From Pseudoruegeria sp039972875 (GTDB lineage Bacteria; Pseudomonadota; Alphaproteobacteria; Rhodobacterales; Rhodobacteraceae), in NCBI GenBank assembly GCA_039972875.1, contig JBDWMA010000063.1, positions 31,626 to 95,625 of the forward strand: a stretch of 64,000 nucleotides of DNA, in the 5' to 3' direction. This document shows, piece after piece, positions 63,477-64,000 of this stretch. The notes below the pieces were generated by a model, which did no database searches, had not been told where the DNA came from, and worked only from the letters and a program-made list of their open reading frames with translations. Position numbers and translations under genes: made by a program. The number at the start of each line of letters is the position of its first letter. Within the stretch, counting starts at the first letter, position 1.

Positions 63477-63825
63477 TTCAAGCACTTTCTCGTAGATTTG
63501 AGGTTTGCGCCTCCCAGGTGGGCGACGTTTTTTGGGACACGGCGGACAATCACGCCCACTCCCACTTTAATGGTCGTTAATATGGCATCAATTGCGGAAC
63601 GTAAACGCGTGGATTGCGCAACCGGTTATAAAGCAAACTTTCCCACCAAAATTCCACATACGTCCAACAAGAGTTATTTTTGCAGTCAATCACACGGCAA
63701 TTTCTATGGCCTGAATTAGATTAACTGAGAACCATTAAAATCAGTGCCTTACCCTTTACAAAATTGGCCGGAACTTGGGGATGGGGCAATGTTCTATATG
63801 ATCAACAATGAGTTTCACCGATAAC
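63477..63825. other. Intergenic region upstream of dusA
   Basis: About 350 bases without a convincing gene. Short plus-strand frames here lack ribosome sites and family-like sequence. It should hold the dusA promoter; I see no clear consensus. Confidence 0.5.
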
Positions 63826-63852
63826 AAAAGGGCAACCAGAGGCTGCCCTTTT
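63826..63852. terminator. Terminator of the gene entering from the right edge
   Basis: AAAAGGGCA and TGCCCTTTT form a 9-bp stem with a 9-base loop. It follows the minus-strand stop at 63894 by about 40 bases, with TTTTGTTAT on that side. Confidence 0.75.
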
Positions 63853-63893
63853 GAGACTTCAAAAACCTACGTTCCCTTAGAGCCCACTGGGGC

Positions 63894-64000
63894 CTAAGTG
63901 AACTCCATCGTGAATGGATCCACACCCACGGCAGCGTAAAGCGCATCGAGCGCGGCATCTTGTGAATCATCCCGAGTGGTGAAGTTTTGCAGGTCATTAC
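63894..64000 (-). CDS. Unidentified protein, C-terminal end (partial)
   Basis: A minus-strand frame reads NDLQNFTTRDDSQDAALDAL and on through YAAVGVDPFTMEFT to a TAG stop at 63894, and is followed by a terminator, so it is the 3' end of a real gene. The visible 34 residues are too few to name it. Confidence 0.65.
   Translation of the reverse strand, partial: NDLQNFTTRDDSQDAALDALYAAVGVDPFTMEFT

Noticed and set aside
1..64000. CRISPR arrays, insertion sequences, prophage genes, rRNA or tRNA genes
   Set aside because: I saw no regularly spaced repeats, transposase or integrase motifs, or cloverleaf-like segments; a tRNA or repeat search tool would be needed to exclude short cases.

Overview
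This window reads as a chromosomal segment of a marine alphaproteobacterium of the Roseobacter group (Rhodobacteraceae). The evidence is gene content and order: a four-subunit sarcosine oxidase operon, a urease cluster with an LprI-like gene between ureB and ureC, the Lrp-cysG-DUF2849-cysI-cysH-DUF934 sulfur assimilation cluster, a TRAP dicarboxylate transporter with dctBD, the yfgM-bamB-der set, and moderate GC. This assignment is inference; there is no rRNA gene to anchor it. I found no insertion sequence, prophage, CRISPR array, rRNA or tRNA.

Layout. 1-3.3 kb: the tail of an AraC regulator, then Fe-S assembly genes (SufT-like and SufA/IscA) separated by a SatD-like/DUF3307 gene pair, then tpiA. 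3.3-12 kb, minus strand: an SLC13/TrkA-C anion permease, the TRAP transporter dctPQM, and the two-component pair dctBD, whose DctD has a degenerate AAA+ domain. 12-19.3 kb: a cytochrome P450, then an Lrp regulator divergent from an assimilatory sulfate/sulfite reduction operon (siroheme synthase, sulfite reductase, APS reductase) followed by ferredoxin-NADP reductase, a likely electron supplier. 19.3-25.6 kb: an Ala/Thr/Glu-rich repeat protein, infC with an apparent ATA start codon, a molybdenum-cofactor/XdhC pair, and a glycosyltransferase next to an uncharacterised protein.

25.5-31.7 kb, minus strand: the urease cluster ureD-A-B-(LprI-like)-C, a terminator, two DUF1127 small proteins, then ureE-F-G. 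31.9-35.4 kb: pyrC, pyrE and dnaB; a cluster of DnaA-box-like nonamers precedes dnaB. 35.5-39.1 kb, minus strand: yfgM-bamB-der (outer-membrane assembly and ribosome biogenesis). 39.3-50.5 kb: an RND efflux adaptor and permease, an Atm1-type ABC exporter, a LysM protein, a LOG-family enzyme, Ada and superoxide dismutase.

50.6-57.3 kb, minus strand: the sarcosine oxidase operon soxB-(membrane protein)-soxD-A-G, with two paralogous small secreted proteins downstream. 57.5-64 kb: ccmI, ruvX and DUF1289; a DM13 protein divergent from a TetR regulator with a palindromic operator candidate; a duplicated SpoIIAA-like protein; a TauE/SafE permease; dusA; and the 3' end of an unidentified gene.

The overall picture is a housekeeping and nutrient-scavenging region: reduced nitrogen from urea and sarcosine, sulfate, and dicarboxylates. 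No obvious new multi-gene system stands out. The best candidates for undescribed biology are the SatD/DUF3307 pair inside the suf genes, the ATPase-dead DctD, the unknown membrane protein translationally coupled inside the sox operon, and the paired secreted proteins downstream of it.
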